Shown here piece by piece: positions 63,895-64,000 of a DNA stretch of 64,000 nt. Position 1 is the stretch's first letter; each line of letters starts with the position of its first letter. Location: contig NW_027437431.1 in assembly GCF_964204645.1 (NCBI RefSeq), positions 1-64,000 on the forward strand. The letters are read 5' to 3'. The position numbers were made by a program, and so were the translations under genes. The notes under the pieces were generated by a model, which saw nothing but the letters and a program-made list of their open reading frames with translations, ran no database searches and was not told the DNA's origin. Origin of the DNA: Tubulanus polymorphus. Taxonomy: Eukaryota > Nemertea > Palaeonemertea > Tubulaniformes > Tubulanidae.

Positions 63895-64000
63895 CCGTAC
63901 ACATAGGTCCGCAAGAAGATCCGGACGGTTACGCGCACGGAGTAATAATAACGTTAGCCAAAGGTACGCAACGACCGTTGAAACAGAGCGAAAACGCGAT
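63807..64000 (+). CDS. Rep, copy 8, cut by the window end
   Basis: The first 64 codons, including motif I, are present. The array therefore continues past the right edge by an unknown length. Confidence 0.8.
   Translation, partial: MGTKSRNWSFTTDNRAEVCLESQIGTSTVTVHIGPQEDPDGYAHGVIITLAKGTQRPLKQSENA

Larger units (their letters stand above)
38390..64000 (+). repeat. Head-to-tail array of a 3,406-bp virus-like genome, 7 full copies plus 1 partial
   Basis: Units start at 38,390, 41,796, 45,202, 48,608, 52,014, 55,420, 58,826 and 62,232, spaced exactly 3,406 bp; the last is cut by the window end. By eye the only difference between copies is A instead of C at 55,538. Each unit carries VP, a small ORF and Rep on the plus strand plus a ~700-bp intergenic region. 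A circular, rolling-circle-replicating parent is inferred from the unit's closed organisation, the Rep type and the concatemer form. CpG is frequent in the unit and much rarer in the flanks. Confidence 0.97.

Noticed and set aside
1-64000. CRISPR arrays, bacterial operons or ribosomal RNA
   Set aside because: None seen; the regular 3,406-bp array is not a CRISPR and the rest is eukaryotic repeat-rich DNA.

Overview
The window is animal nuclear DNA, most likely from a marine invertebrate. It is AT-rich, crowded with nested and decayed transposons, and contains a spliced gene with GT-AG introns. Transposon families seen are an esterase-bearing CR1/L2-like LINE, DIRS-like YR retrotransposons, BEL/Pao, a Gypsy-type protease, a Helitron with a C-terminal endonuclease, piggyBac, tRNA-like SINEs and foldback/MITE elements. 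I cannot name the species.

Layout. 0-1.6 kb: an unrecognised asparagine-rich ORF running off the left edge and a retropepsin ORF, both minus strand. 1.7-4.5 kb: two MITE-like elements, a LINE ORF1 remnant and a short tandem repeat. 4.6-11.4 kb: a decayed DIRS-like element (gag, RT with YIDD) apparently split by a nearly full-length LINE (about 5.1-9.75 kb). 11.4-18.2 kb: a decayed minus-strand Helitron carrying a 1.77-kb foldback element. 20.1-21.2 kb: a truncated minus-strand LINE. 22.1-25.7 kb: a TIR transposon with a DDE-like gene, itself hit by a LINE 3' tail. 25.7-35.9 kb: MITEs, an inverted SINE pair, a piggyBac deletion derivative, a duplicated composite minisatellite and three phase-matched exons of a host gene ending in a DUF3883 (NO VEIN C-terminal) domain. 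35.9-37.3 kb: a second DIRS-like fragment. 37.3-38.4 kb: the LTR and partial gag of a BEL/Pao element.

The standout is 38,390-64,000: seven complete and one partial head-to-tail copies of an exactly 3,406-bp unit, running off the right edge. I see one base difference between copies (55,538). Each unit is a compact virus-like genome. It holds a 360-aa capsid-type protein with an N-terminal parvovirus-style phospholipase A2 domain and an internal strong-context ATG (265-aa short form), a 102-aa overlapping ORF of unknown function, and a 467-aa Rep. The Rep opens with a CRESS-DNA-virus-like motif I, has a YxxK candidate nicking motif and carries an SF3 helicase. The ~700-bp intergenic region has an AATAAA, GC-rich 8-mer direct repeats inside a 105-nt inverted repeat, and an 18-bp-stem hairpin with GCTC tetramers in its loop. 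All reading frames are open in every copy, and the unit is visibly richer in CpG than its flanks. The left boundary falls exactly at a small potential hairpin and cuts the BEL/Pao gag.

My reading (inference) is a small circular, rolling-circle-replicating ssDNA virus, combining a PLA2 capsid with a CRESS-like Rep, present as a recent concatemeric insertion. An assembly chimera of an extrachromosomal concatemer with host DNA remains possible and must be excluded with reads.
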